DNA of 64,000 nt from JACQGZ01 sp036004665 (lineage in GTDB: Bacteria > Sysuimicrobiota > Sysuimicrobiia > Sysuimicrobiales > Humicultoraceae): positions 121,433 through 185,432 of the forward strand of contig DASYRG010000008.1 in the NCBI GenBank assembly GCA_036004665.1, in the 5' to 3' direction. Made by a program: the position numbers and the translations under genes. Numbering within the stretch: the stretch's first letter is position 1; each line of letters begins with the position of its first letter. Below, one piece after another: positions 9,255 through 17,384 of the stretch. The notes below the pieces were generated by a model, which was given only the letters and a program-made list of their open reading frames with translations, was not told the DNA's origin and made no database searches.

Positions 9255-10360
9255 TCCGGCTCCTGCACACCGCCGACGTGCACCTGGGGATGGCCTTCCC
9301 CGCCCTGGGCGAACGCGGCCGCGACCACCGTGAGCAACTCAAGCGGACCTTCGCCCGCCTCGTGGAGCTGGCGCTGGCCGAGCGCGTCCACGTCCTCATG
9401 GTGGCCGGCGATCTGTTCCACTCCCACCGGCAGTCTGAGGCCACCCTGGGTTTCGTACGCGAGCAGTTCCTCCGCCTCCATGACGGTGGAGTCCGGGTCG
9501 CGCTGCTGGCGGGCAATCACGACCGGTTGGGTGAGGGGAGCGTCTGGGCGCGGGCGCGCCTCGAAGAGGCCTGTGACAACGTGACGTTGTTCGGCGCCGC
9601 TCCCCAGGTGAAGGTCTACCCCGATCTCGAACTGGCGGTCCTCGGGCAGTCGGTTGGCGCGGACGGACCGCAGTCCTTGCGGTCCTGGCCGCGGGAGCGT
9701 CCTGCCCGCTTTGCGGTCGGTTTGGCGCACGGCGGCGCCTACCGCGAGGGGGTTGTGGACGCGGGGACGATTCACCCCGCCGACGTGCGGGCCCTGGGGC
9801 TGGACTACCTCGCCCTCGGCGACTGGCACAGCGCCCAGCAGGTGACCGGTCCGCCGACACCGGCCTGGTACGCGGGCGCGCCGGAGTTCCTGGCCATGGA
9901 CCAGGAGGCGGGAGCTGCCCTCCTCGTGACGATTGCCGCGCCCGGACAGGCGGAGGTCAGCGCGGTGAAGGTCGGGCGGCGGCGGTACAGGCGCGTGGAG
10001 CTTGACGTCACCGGCACGGATCCCGATCGAGTCCGCGCCCGCGTCGCCGCTGAAACGGAGGCCGACGTGGTCCTGGACGTCGTGCTGACCGGCACGGTGA
10101 CGCCCGAGCAGACCCTCGACGCGCGGGAGCTCGAGGAGTCCCTGGCGGAGGGTTGCTTCCGCGCGCGCGTGCGGAATCAGGCGCGCCTCTGGCTCGATCA
10201 GGCGACGCTGGATGCCTTCCCGGAGCGGACACTGGTGGGCCGCTACATTCGCCTTCTGCGCGCGCAGGCGCAGGCCGCGCCGCAGGAGGAGCAAGAGATC
10301 ATCGAGGAAGCCCTCCAGACCGGGGTGGGCCAGCTCCTGGCCGAGGCGGGCGGAGACTAA
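9251..10360 (+). CDS. SbcD/Mre11-like metallophosphoesterase nuclease (YhaO type)
   Basis: 369 residues. The calcineurin-like phosphoesterase domain (about 1-220) has all metal ligands: D9 and H11 (TADVHLG), D54 (GDLFH), N89-H90 (GNHD) and later HGG and GDWH motifs. A C-terminal accessory region (about 250-369) probably contacts the ATPase partner. Mre11-type enzymes process DNA ends and hairpins with dual Mn ions. The stop codon overlaps the ATG of the ATPase gene (TAATG), indicating a matched pair like YhaO-YhaN or SbcD-SbcC. It starts 47 nt after the helicase-nuclease, so it may be an extension of the SOS operon. Confidence 0.92.
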   Translation: MIRLLHTADVHLGMAFPALGERGRDHREQLKRTFARLVELALAERVHVLMVAGDLFHSHRQSEATLGFVREQFLRLHDGGVRVALLAGNHDRLGEGSVWARARLEEACDNVTLFGAAPQVKVYPDLELAVLGQSVGADGPQSLRSWPRERPARFAVGLAHGGAYREGVVDAGTIHPADVRALGLDYLALGDWHSAQQVTGPPTPAWYAGAPEFLAMDQEAGAALLVTIAAPGQAEVSAVKVGRRRYRRVELDVTGTDPDRVRARVAAETEADVVLDVVLTGTVTPEQTLDARELEESLAEGCFRARVRNQARLWLDQATLDAFPERTLVGRYIRLLRAQAQAAPQEEQEIIEEALQTGVGQLLAEAGGD

Positions 10361-12594
10361 TGCGGCTACTGGCCCTGCGCCTGCGTCACTTCCGCCGTTT
10401 CGAGGAGGCGGAGTACCGTTTTGATCCCGGCCTGAACCTGCTGATCGGGCCCAACGAGGCCGGCAAGTCCACGCTGCGCCAGGCCATCCTGGCGGCCTTC
10501 TTCGTCAACCCGGCCACGACCGCCAAGAAGATCGCGGAGTGGCGCCCCTGGGGGAGCGACCGGTTGGGCTCGATCGCCCTGGAGTTCGAGCTGGACGGCA
10601 GACGGTTCGAACTGCGCAAAGACTTCGAGCACCGCGGGCTGGAGCTCCGCGACCTGCTCCACGGCGTCTCCTATGAACCGACGAAGGTGCAGGAGCGGTT
10701 GCAGGCGGCGCTGGGCTTATCGACCGAACCGCTCTATCGCTCCACGGCCATGATCGAGCAGACCGAACTGACGGTCCTTCGCGCCGGCGCCGCGGATATC
10801 GGTCAGCGCCTCTCCCGCATCATCCAGGCTGGGCCCGGTGACGCCGAGGCCGGCGCGGTCATCAAGAGGTTCGACAAGGAGCTCGCTGACCTGGAGAAGG
10901 GCCTGGACGGCCGTCCCGTCAAGACGGCGGGCCTCATCCGCGGATTGCAGGAAGAGGTCGCGGCCTTGACGCGGGAACGGGACGCCTTGCGGCGCCGCGT
11001 CGAGGTCCTGGAGAGCCACCGGGAGGAGCTCAGGCGGATCCGCATCGAGGCCGACCAGGCGGCCACCGAGCTCGCCGACCGAGAGGCCCTGTTTCGAGAG
11101 AACGAGCGGCTGCTGCGCACGCAGCGTGAGCTGGAGCACCACCGCTGGGAGGCGCAGCAGCTGTCGGAGAAGGTCAGCGCGGTCGACGCCGGGTACGAAC
11201 GGCTGGCGGCGATCGCCCGCGCGATGGAGGAGCTGCAGGCCAGCGGAGTACCCGACGACGCGGCTGTCGCCCGCATGCACGCGGCGGCCGGCCGGCTGCA
11301 GCAGCAGGAGAAGACCTCAGACGAGCTGGCCCGGAAGGTGCGCGCAGCGGAGGAGGGGGTGCGAGCCCTTGCAGATTCACCAGGGAACGCCGGGGGGAGG
11401 AGCCGTGCGCCGGTGGCCGGGTGGCTCCTCGTCGCCCTGGCCGTCCTCGTCGCCGCTGCCGCATTTGGATGGTCACTCCTCTTCCTCTGGCCGGTCGCGG
11501 TCGCGGCCGGCGCCGTGGGAGTCCTCGTCATCGTTCGCGCGGCGCGACAGCGATGGCATGCTGACGAGGCTGCCCGCGCGCGTGACGGCGCGCTCCTGCG
11601 GCTGGAGGGCGCCGGGCAGGACCTCCTCGCGGCGGGGGAGGAACTGACGGCGGCGCGGACGATTCTCCATCGGAGCGTGATCGCGGCCGGGAGTGGAACG
11701 ATGGAGGACGCGCTGGAGCGTCACTCGCGGATGCGGCAGCTGGAGACCGAGCGCACGGCCGCGGAGAACCAGGTGGCAGCTCACCTAGGAGGACGGGAGG
11801 TCGAGGAGGTGCGCGAGGCGCGTGACCGGAAACGCGCGGACGTGGCGGGACACGAGATTCAGCTCCGCGACGGGGAGGCGAAGCGCCTCACCGGTTTGGA
11901 GGTCACCCAGCTCGAGCGGACGGTCAGAGAACTGACGCAGCGGGTGCACACCCTGGCGGGGCGCCGGGAGTACCTGGAACGGGAGACCGCTCAGGGCGCC
12001 CCCGACGACGAGGCGCTGGCCGCCGTGGAAGAGCGGCTGGCCGAACGGCAAGAGGGGTTGGAAATCGCTCGCCGGCGGGACCGCGTCCTCCGCCTGGCGG
12101 TGGAGGGGCTGCGCGAAGCCCGGCAGCAGACGCTCATCCCGGCCCGCCAGCGGGTAGAGGAGCGCGCCGGGGAGTACCTGACCCTGCTCACCGGGCGCGC
12201 GTACGACCGGGTCCGCATCACAGAGCCGCCCCTGAAGGTGGAAGTCTGGGCGGAGGGGGCCGGTCAATGGGTGGAGCCGTCGGAACCGCTCCTCAGCCGG
12301 GGCACAGCCGACCAAGTGTACCTGGCCGTTCGCCTGGCGCTGGTGGAAGTGCTCTCGGAGGGACGGCACCCCCCGCTGCTGTTGGATGATCCATTCGGCT
12401 CTTTCGACCCCGAGCGGTTGTCCGCGGCGATGGCCCTCCTGCGGCGCGTCAGCGAGAGCTACCAGGTACTGCTCTTCACCTGCCGGCCGGAGTACGAGCC
12501 CTTCGCGGACCGCGTCATCCCCATCGATGCGGCAGCGCCGCCCGCCCCGGAACTCCCCGGCCCGCTCTGGCAGCCGCCTCCCCAGACGCACTGA
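10360..12594 (+). CDS. SMC-like ATPase with central membrane hairpin (YhaN type)
   Basis: 744 residues. N-terminal Walker A GPNEAGKST (30-38); C-terminal ABC signature LSRGTADQV (about 645) and Walker B LLLDDPFGSFD (about 671-681). The flanks of the middle are heptad-rich coiled coils. Instead of the CxxC zinc hook of Rad50/SbcC, the apex (about 350-395) holds two hydrophobic segments, GWLLVALAVLVAAAAFG and a second one after a short turn, so the arms should be anchored in the membrane. This layout is that of YhaN-type proteins. ATG 10360 overlaps the nuclease stop. The likely role is DNA-end processing at the membrane; that is inferred from the partner. Confidence 0.88.
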   Translation: MRLLALRLRHFRRFEEAEYRFDPGLNLLIGPNEAGKSTLRQAILAAFFVNPATTAKKIAEWRPWGSDRLGSIALEFELDGRRFELRKDFEHRGLELRDLLHGVSYEPTKVQERLQAALGLSTEPLYRSTAMIEQTELTVLRAGAADIGQRLSRIIQAGPGDAEAGAVIKRFDKELADLEKGLDGRPVKTAGLIRGLQEEVAALTRERDALRRRVEVLESHREELRRIRIEADQAATELADREALFRENERLLRTQRELEHHRWEAQQLSEKVSAVDAGYERLAAIARAMEELQASGVPDDAAVARMHAAAGRLQQQEKTSDELARKVRAAEEGVRALADSPGNAGGRSRAPVAGWLLVALAVLVAAAAFGWSLLFLWPVAVAAGAVGVLVIVRAARQRWHADEAARARDGALLRLEGAGQDLLAAGEELTAARTILHRSVIAAGSGTMEDALERHSRMRQLETERTAAENQVAAHLGGREVEEVREARDRKRADVAGHEIQLRDGEAKRLTGLEVTQLERTVRELTQRVHTLAGRREYLERETAQGAPDDEALAAVEERLAERQEGLEIARRRDRVLRLAVEGLREARQQTLIPARQRVEERAGEYLTLLTGRAYDRVRITEPPLKVEVWAEGAGQWVEPSEPLLSRGTADQVYLAVRLALVEVLSEGRHPPLLLDDPFGSFDPERLSAAMALLRRVSESYQVLLFTCRPEYEPFADRVIPIDAAAPPAPELPGPLWQPPPQTH

Positions 12595-12609
12595 GTCTCA
12601 TAGGGTTTC

Positions 12610-12639
12610 TTGACCTGTTTTGGACCTCTCCCTTACAAT
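12610..12639 (+). promoter_or_regulatory. Candidate sigma-70 promoter of the rny operon
   Basis: TTGACC (12610-12615) and TACAAT (12634-12639) are separated by 18 bp. The predicted transcript leader is about 140 nt (to 12786) and ends in a strong Shine-Dalgarno GGAGGTGA (12773-12780). No terminator-like hairpin is seen between the upstream ATPase gene and this promoter. Confidence 0.65.
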
Positions 12640-12786
12640 GGCTGAGATAGGGTAGAGTGCGCTCATTTCCGCTCGAATGGCAGGTGATGCGCGCGGCGTT
12701 CTGAGCAGGTCGACGGTCGCCCCCGCCGGGGGCGCCGTTTCATATGGGCCCGGTCGGGACCGGTCGGGCCGAGGAGGTGACCACCC

Positions 12787-14325
12787 ATCGACGCCCTCGT
12801 CATTGGGTTGCTCATCGGGGTGGGGGCGGTCGCGTTCCTCCTTGGATTCTTCCTGCGCAAGAGCGTCGCCGAGGCGCGGATTCAGTCCGCCGAAGTCGCC
12901 GCCCGCAAGATCGTCGAAGAGGCGGCGCGAGAGGCCGAAGCACAAAAACGGGAGGCCGTCGTTGAAGCCAAGGACGAGGCCTTCCGTCTGAAACGAGAGG
13001 CTGAGCATGAGATTCGCGAGCAGCGGGCCGAGATCCAGCGCCTCGAGCGGCGTTTGGTACAGCGTGAAGAGAATCTTGAGCGACGGGGAGAGGTCCAGGA
13101 GAAGCGCGAACGGCTGATCGCGCACAAGGAACAGGAACTGAGCGAGGCGCGCGAACAGGCCGAAGCCCTCAGGGAACAACAGCGGACCGAACTGCAACGC
13201 ATTTCCGGCCTCACCGCCGAGGAGGCGCGGGAGCACCTCCTACGCCAGGTCGGGGACGAGGCACGCGGTGACTCCACCGCGCTGATCAAGAAGATCGAAT
13301 CGGAGGCGCGGGAGGACGGCGATCGCCGGGCCCGGGAGATCATCGCCCTGGCCGTCCAGCGCGTGGCCGCCGACCACACCGCCGAAGTCACCGTCTCGGT
13401 CGTCCCCCTGCCCAACGAAGAGATGAAGGGGCGGGTGATCGGCCGGGAGGGGCGCAACATCCGCACGCTGGAGTCCCTCACCGGGGTCGATCTGATCATC
13501 GACGACACCCCAGAAGCGGTGACCCTCTCCTCCTTCGATCCGGTGCGGCGGGAGATCGCCAGGCTGGCGCTGGAGAAACTGATCGCCGATGGGCGCATCC
13601 ACCCCGCCCGCATCGAGGAGATGGTGGAGAAGTCTCAGCGGGAGCTGGAACAGCGCATCAAGGAGGAGGGGGAGGGGGCCGCCTTCGAGGCCGGCGTGCA
13701 TGGCCTGCATCCGGAGGAGATCAAGATCCTGGGGCGCCTGAAGTTCCGCCACTCCTACGGTCAGAACCTGCTGCAACACTCGGTCGAGGTGGCGTTGCTG
13801 GCCGGTCTGCTCGCCACCTACCTGGAAGCCGATCCGGCTCTGGCGCGGCGCGCCGGCATCCTGCACGACATCGGCAAGGCCCTCACCCACGAGGTAGACG
13901 GCACCCACTCCGCCATCGGGGTCGATCTCTGCCGCCGCTACCACGAGCCGCCGGAGGTGATCAACGCGATCGAGTACCACCACGGGGACGCCGAGGCCAC
14001 CTGCGTGGAGGCGATCCTGGTCGCGGCGGCGGATGCAATCTCAGCCAGCCGTCCCGGCGCGCGCAAAGAGACCCTGGAGATGTTCATCAAGCGCAATCAA
14101 AGCCTGGAGCAGCTGGCGACCTCCTTCCCGGGCGTGGAGAAGGCATTCGCCATCCAGGCGGGACGGGAGGTCCGCGTCATCGTCAAACCGACCGAAGTGG
14201 ACGACCTCTCCGCCCAGGCCCTTGCCCGCGACCTGGCTAAGAAGATCGAGGCCGACCTGGAGTACCCGGGACAGATCAAAGTCACGGTCCTGCGGGAGAC
14301 GCGGGCCATCGAGTACGCCCGTTGA
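12787..14325 (+). CDS. rny: Ribonuclease Y, probable AUC start
   Basis: 512 residues if started at ATC 12787. RNase Y is a membrane-bound endoribonuclease that initiates mRNA decay in many bacteria lacking RNase E. Order: one N-terminal transmembrane helix (about 4-22), a long charged coiled coil (about 25-200), a KH domain with GRVIGREGRNIR, an HD domain with HDIGKALTHE and the C-terminal domain ending at Arg. An in-frame TGA at 12778 rules out an upstream start. TTG 12808 is the first canonical codon but has no Shine-Dalgarno and would cut the helix. ATC 12787 lies 6 nt after GGAGGTGA and gives the usual distance to the FLRKSVAEA segment. First gene of rny-ymdB-php-selA-selB. Confidence 0.95.
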   Translation: MDALVIGLLIGVGAVAFLLGFFLRKSVAEARIQSAEVAARKIVEEAAREAEAQKREAVVEAKDEAFRLKREAEHEIREQRAEIQRLERRLVQREENLERRGEVQEKRERLIAHKEQELSEAREQAEALREQQRTELQRISGLTAEEAREHLLRQVGDEARGDSTALIKKIESEAREDGDRRAREIIALAVQRVAADHTAEVTVSVVPLPNEEMKGRVIGREGRNIRTLESLTGVDLIIDDTPEAVTLSSFDPVRREIARLALEKLIADGRIHPARIEEMVEKSQRELEQRIKEEGEGAAFEAGVHGLHPEEIKILGRLKFRHSYGQNLLQHSVEVALLAGLLATYLEADPALARRAGILHDIGKALTHEVDGTHSAIGVDLCRRYHEPPEVINAIEYHHGDAEATCVEAILVAAADAISASRPGARKETLEMFIKRNQSLEQLATSFPGVEKAFAIQAGREVRVIVKPTEVDDLSAQALARDLAKKIEADLEYPGQIKVTVLRETRAIEYAR

Positions 14326-14326
14326 C

Positions 14327-15112
14327 TTGAAGATCCTGATCATCGGGGATATCACGGGCAAGCCGGGCCGGCGGATCCTCAAGGCGCTGCTGCCGCAGCT
14401 GCGCCGACGGCACGGGGCCCAATTGGTCATCGCCAACGGCGAGAACGCGGCAGGGGGCATGGGCATCACCGAAGAGACGGCCGAAGAGATCTTTGCCGCG
14501 GGGGTGGACGTCATCACCGGCGGCAACCACACCTGGCGCAACCGCGACGTCTATCCATTTCTGGACGGGCACCCTCGGGTCCTGAGGCCGGCGAACTACC
14601 CCCCGGGCGCGCCGGGGCGAGGCGCGGCCACCGTCGAAACGGACGGAAGGACGGTGGGAGTGCTGAACCTGCAGGGACGGGTGTTTATGGGAGAGCTGGA
14701 CGACCCTTTCCGCGCCGCCGATGAACAGGTGGCGGAGCTGCGCCGGCGCAGCTCCGTCATCATCGTGGACTTCCACGCCGAGGCGACCTCCGAGAAAATC
14801 GCGATGGGCTGGCACCTCGACGGGAGGGTCTCGGCGGTCGCCGGCACGCACACGCACGTCCAGACCGCCGACGAGCGCGTCCTCCCGGGAGGGACCGCGT
14901 ACATTACCGACGTAGGGATGACTGGACCGCGCGACGGCGTGATCGGCATGGACCGGGAGGTCATCCTGGAGCACTTCCGCTCCGGCCTGCCCAGCCGGTT
15001 CACGGTGGCCGGCGGGGCAGTGCAGTTGAACGCCGTCGCGATCGAGGTGGACGGGGACGGCCGCGCCCAGGCGATCGAACGCATCGCCGCGCTCCAGGAG
15101 CCCGGAGACTGA
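14327..15112 (+). CDS. ymdB: YmdB-family metallophosphoesterase (TIGR00282)
   Basis: 261 residues from TTG 14327, one nucleotide after the rny stop. The protein is a calcineurin-like phosphoesterase; Bacillus YmdB hydrolyses 2',3'-cAMP and influences motility/biofilm fate. Metal-binding motifs appear in family order: GDITGKPGR (Asp), NGENAAGG (Glu/Asn), GGNHTW (Asn/His), DFHAEATSEK (His) and GTHTHVQTAD (two His). The tight rny-ymdB pairing is widespread and suggests a shared RNA-turnover role. The start has no strong Shine-Dalgarno of its own, so translational coupling to rny is likely. Nothing unusual in length or motifs. Confidence 0.93.
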   Translation: MKILIIGDITGKPGRRILKALLPQLRRRHGAQLVIANGENAAGGMGITEETAEEIFAAGVDVITGGNHTWRNRDVYPFLDGHPRVLRPANYPPGAPGRGAATVETDGRTVGVLNLQGRVFMGELDDPFRAADEQVAELRRRSSVIIVDFHAEATSEKIAMGWHLDGRVSAVAGTHTHVQTADERVLPGGTAYITDVGMTGPRDGVIGMDREVILEHFRSGLPSRFTVAGGAVQLNAVAIEVDGDGRAQAIERIAALQEPGD

Positions 15113-15114
15113 CG

Positions 15115-15978
15115 ATGCGTGTCGACCTGCACACCCACACCACGGCCAGCGACGGGCTGCTCACCCCCGAGCTGCTGGTCGCCCTGGCCCGCACCGCCGG
15201 CGTCGGAGTCCTGGCGGTCGCGGACCACGACTCGACAGACGCCGTGGACCGGGCGCTGGCCGCGGGCGCGGCGGCGGGCATCGAGGTCTTCCCCGCGGTG
15301 GAGCTGAACACCGACGTCCCGGGGACGGAGGTGCACGTGCTGGGGTACCTGCTCGACCATCACGTCTCCTGGCTGCAGGATCTCCTCAGCCGTCTCCGGG
15401 AGGGGCGGGTGCACCGCGCCGAACGGATGGTGGAGAAACTCTCCGCGCTCGGGGCGCCGATCGCCATGGAACGGGTGCTGGCCTTCGCCGGTGGAGGGTC
15501 GGTGGGCCGGCCACACGTTGCCCGCGCCCTCGTCGAGGCGGGCTGGGTGCGGGAAACCGCCGAGGCGTTCAACCGATTCATCGGCCGGAACGGTCCCGCC
15601 TACGTCGAGCGGCTCAAGGTCACCCCGGGCGAAGCGGTGCAGATCATCCGCCGCGCCGGCGGCGTGCCGGTGCTGGCTCACCCGGGGTGGCTGGGGGATG
15701 ATGCCGCAGTGGAGTCGCTCCTGGGCGACGGCCTGGAGGGCGTCGAGGCCTATCACCCGGATCACTCCCCGGAGATGGTCGAGCGGTACGTAGGCGTGGC
15801 TCGGCGGCATGGCCTGCTGGTTACGGGAGGGACCGACTTCCACGGCGCGGACCTGGCTACCCGCGTGCCCCTGGGCAGCCAGTATGTTCCCCCCGAGGCG
15901 CCGGCTCGGCTGCGCGAGCGCGCGCAGGGTCGGCGCGCCGACCCGGACCCGCCCCCGCTTCAGCTTGCCGCCGAGTAG
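15115..15978 (+). CDS. PHP-domain phosphoesterase (TrpH/YciV-like)
   Basis: 287 residues with the PHP fold's metal ligands: HTHT at residues 6-9, ADHDS, PAVELNTD, HVLGY, AHPGW and the final GTDFHG. E. coli YciV/TrpH of this family is a 5'-3' exonuclease acting on 3',5'-bisphosphonucleotides and rRNA 5' ends (RNase AM). ATG 15115 begins 2 nt after the ymdB stop, so this is the third gene of an RNA-decay operon with rny and ymdB; that context supports a nucleic-acid substrate. The C-terminal 25 residues are Pro/Arg/Asp rich and look disordered. Substrate not determined from sequence. Confidence 0.9.
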   Translation: MRVDLHTHTTASDGLLTPELLVALARTAGVGVLAVADHDSTDAVDRALAAGAAAGIEVFPAVELNTDVPGTEVHVLGYLLDHHVSWLQDLLSRLREGRVHRAERMVEKLSALGAPIAMERVLAFAGGGSVGRPHVARALVEAGWVRETAEAFNRFIGRNGPAYVERLKVTPGEAVQIIRRAGGVPVLAHPGWLGDDAAVESLLGDGLEGVEAYHPDHSPEMVERYVGVARRHGLLVTGGTDFHGADLATRVPLGSQYVPPEAPARLRERAQGRRADPDPPPLQLAAE

Positions 15979-15989
15979 GAAGGAAGCGC

Positions 15990-17384
15990 GTGGGAGCCTC
16001 CGATCCCCGCCTCCGGCTCCTCCCCTCGGTGGAACGCGTCCTCTGGCAGTTGGAGTCCTCGGGCCGCCTCGACGGCATTCCCCGGCCGCTGGCCGCTCGG
16101 CTGGTCCGTCAGGCGGTTGAGACGGCGCGCAGACGCTTGATCGAGGGGCGCGCCGTGGAGGAGTGGACCTCGGAGCAGGTCGTCGAGGAGTCCGCGCGAC
16201 TGCTCGCGCGCTACGGCCACCCCTCCCTGGTCCGCGCCCTCAACGCCACGGGCATTCTCATCCACACCAACCTGGGACGGGCCCCCCTGAGCGCCGCCGC
16301 CCGGGAGGCGGTGGAGAAGGTCTTGCCGGGCTATGCCCTCCTGGAGACCAATCCCGAGACCGGCGAACGGGGCTCGCGCCAGGCGCACATCGAGGCGATG
16401 CTCCAGGAGATCTCCGGCGCCGAGGCCGCCATCGCCGTCAACAACAACGCGGCGGCGGTCACCCTGGGGCTGGCGGCGCTCGCGGCGGGCCGCCGGGTCA
16501 TCGTCTCCCGCGGCGAGCTGGTTGAGATCGGCGGCTCCTTTCGCATGCCCGACGTCATGGCGCAGAGCGGCGCCGAGTTGGTCGAGGTGGGGACGACCAA
16601 CCGGACCCACCTCGCGGACTACGAGCGCGCGATCAGTCCCGAGAGCGCCCTCCTCCTGAAGGTCCACCGCAGCAACTTTGCCATGTCGGGGTTCGTCCAC
16701 GAAGTGGCCGTCCGCGATCTCGTGGCGCTGGGCGCTGCTTCTGGCGTCCCCGTCATGTACGACCTGGGCAGCGGAGCGCTGGTGGACCTGACCGAGCGGG
16801 GCCTCCCGGCCGAACCGACGGTGCAGGAGGCCGTGGCCGCCGGATGCGCCCTCGTCACCTTCAGCGGGGACAAGCTCCTCGGCGGGCCACAGGCCGGCCT
16901 GCTGGTGGGCCGGGCCGACGCGGTCGACCGCTGCCGCCGCCATCCCCTGGCGCGGGCGGTCCGGATCGGGCGCCTGGACCTGGCCGCCCTCGCCGCCACG
17001 CTGCGCCATTACCTCACTCCTGATGAAGCCTGGAGGGAGATCCCGGTCCTGCGCATGCTCGCGGTCGGCGTGGAGGAGTTGACCGATCGGGCACGGCAAC
17101 TGGCCAGCCGGCTCACGGCCATACTCGGAGAGGCCGCCGAGGTCATCGTAGTCAGGGCGGAGGCGCAGACGGGAGGAGGCGCCCTCCCCGGCCTCTCGCT
17201 GCCGTCGGCGGCGGTGCGGGTGCGGCCGAGGAGCGCCACGGCCGATCGCTGGGCGGCCGCGTTGAGACAGGGACGGCCGCCCGTGGTCGTGCGGATCCAG
17301 GAGGACGCCCTCGTGGTCGACCTCCGCACGCTCGCCCCCGAAGAGTTCGAGGCGCTCGAAGGCGCCTTCGCCGCGGTGCGGTGA
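15990..17384 (+). CDS. selA: L-seryl-tRNA(Sec) selenium transferase
   Basis: 464 residues, normal for bacterial SelA. This PLP enzyme converts seryl-tRNA(Sec) to selenocysteyl-tRNA(Sec) with selenophosphate. Family features: N-terminal RLLPSVERVL, NATGILIHTNLGRAPL, ETNPETGERGSR, NNNAAAV, HRSNFAMSGF, and FSGDKLLGGPQAG with the PLP-binding lysine. The GTG start at 15990 follows GGAAGG. The stop overlaps the selB GTG. The tRNA-Sec gene lies 3.3 kb downstream (20667-20758). selD is not in the window. Presence of selA, selB and selC shows the genome decodes some UGA codons as selenocysteine. Confidence 0.96.
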   Translation: MGASDPRLRLLPSVERVLWQLESSGRLDGIPRPLAARLVRQAVETARRRLIEGRAVEEWTSEQVVEESARLLARYGHPSLVRALNATGILIHTNLGRAPLSAAAREAVEKVLPGYALLETNPETGERGSRQAHIEAMLQEISGAEAAIAVNNNAAAVTLGLAALAAGRRVIVSRGELVEIGGSFRMPDVMAQSGAELVEVGTTNRTHLADYERAISPESALLLKVHRSNFAMSGFVHEVAVRDLVALGAASGVPVMYDLGSGALVDLTERGLPAEPTVQEAVAAGCALVTFSGDKLLGGPQAGLLVGRADAVDRCRRHPLARAVRIGRLDLAALAATLRHYLTPDEAWREIPVLRMLAVGVEELTDRARQLASRLTAILGEAAEVIVVRAEAQTGGGALPGLSLPSAAVRVRPRSATADRWAAALRQGRPPVVVRIQEDALVVDLRTLAPEEFEALEGAFAAVR

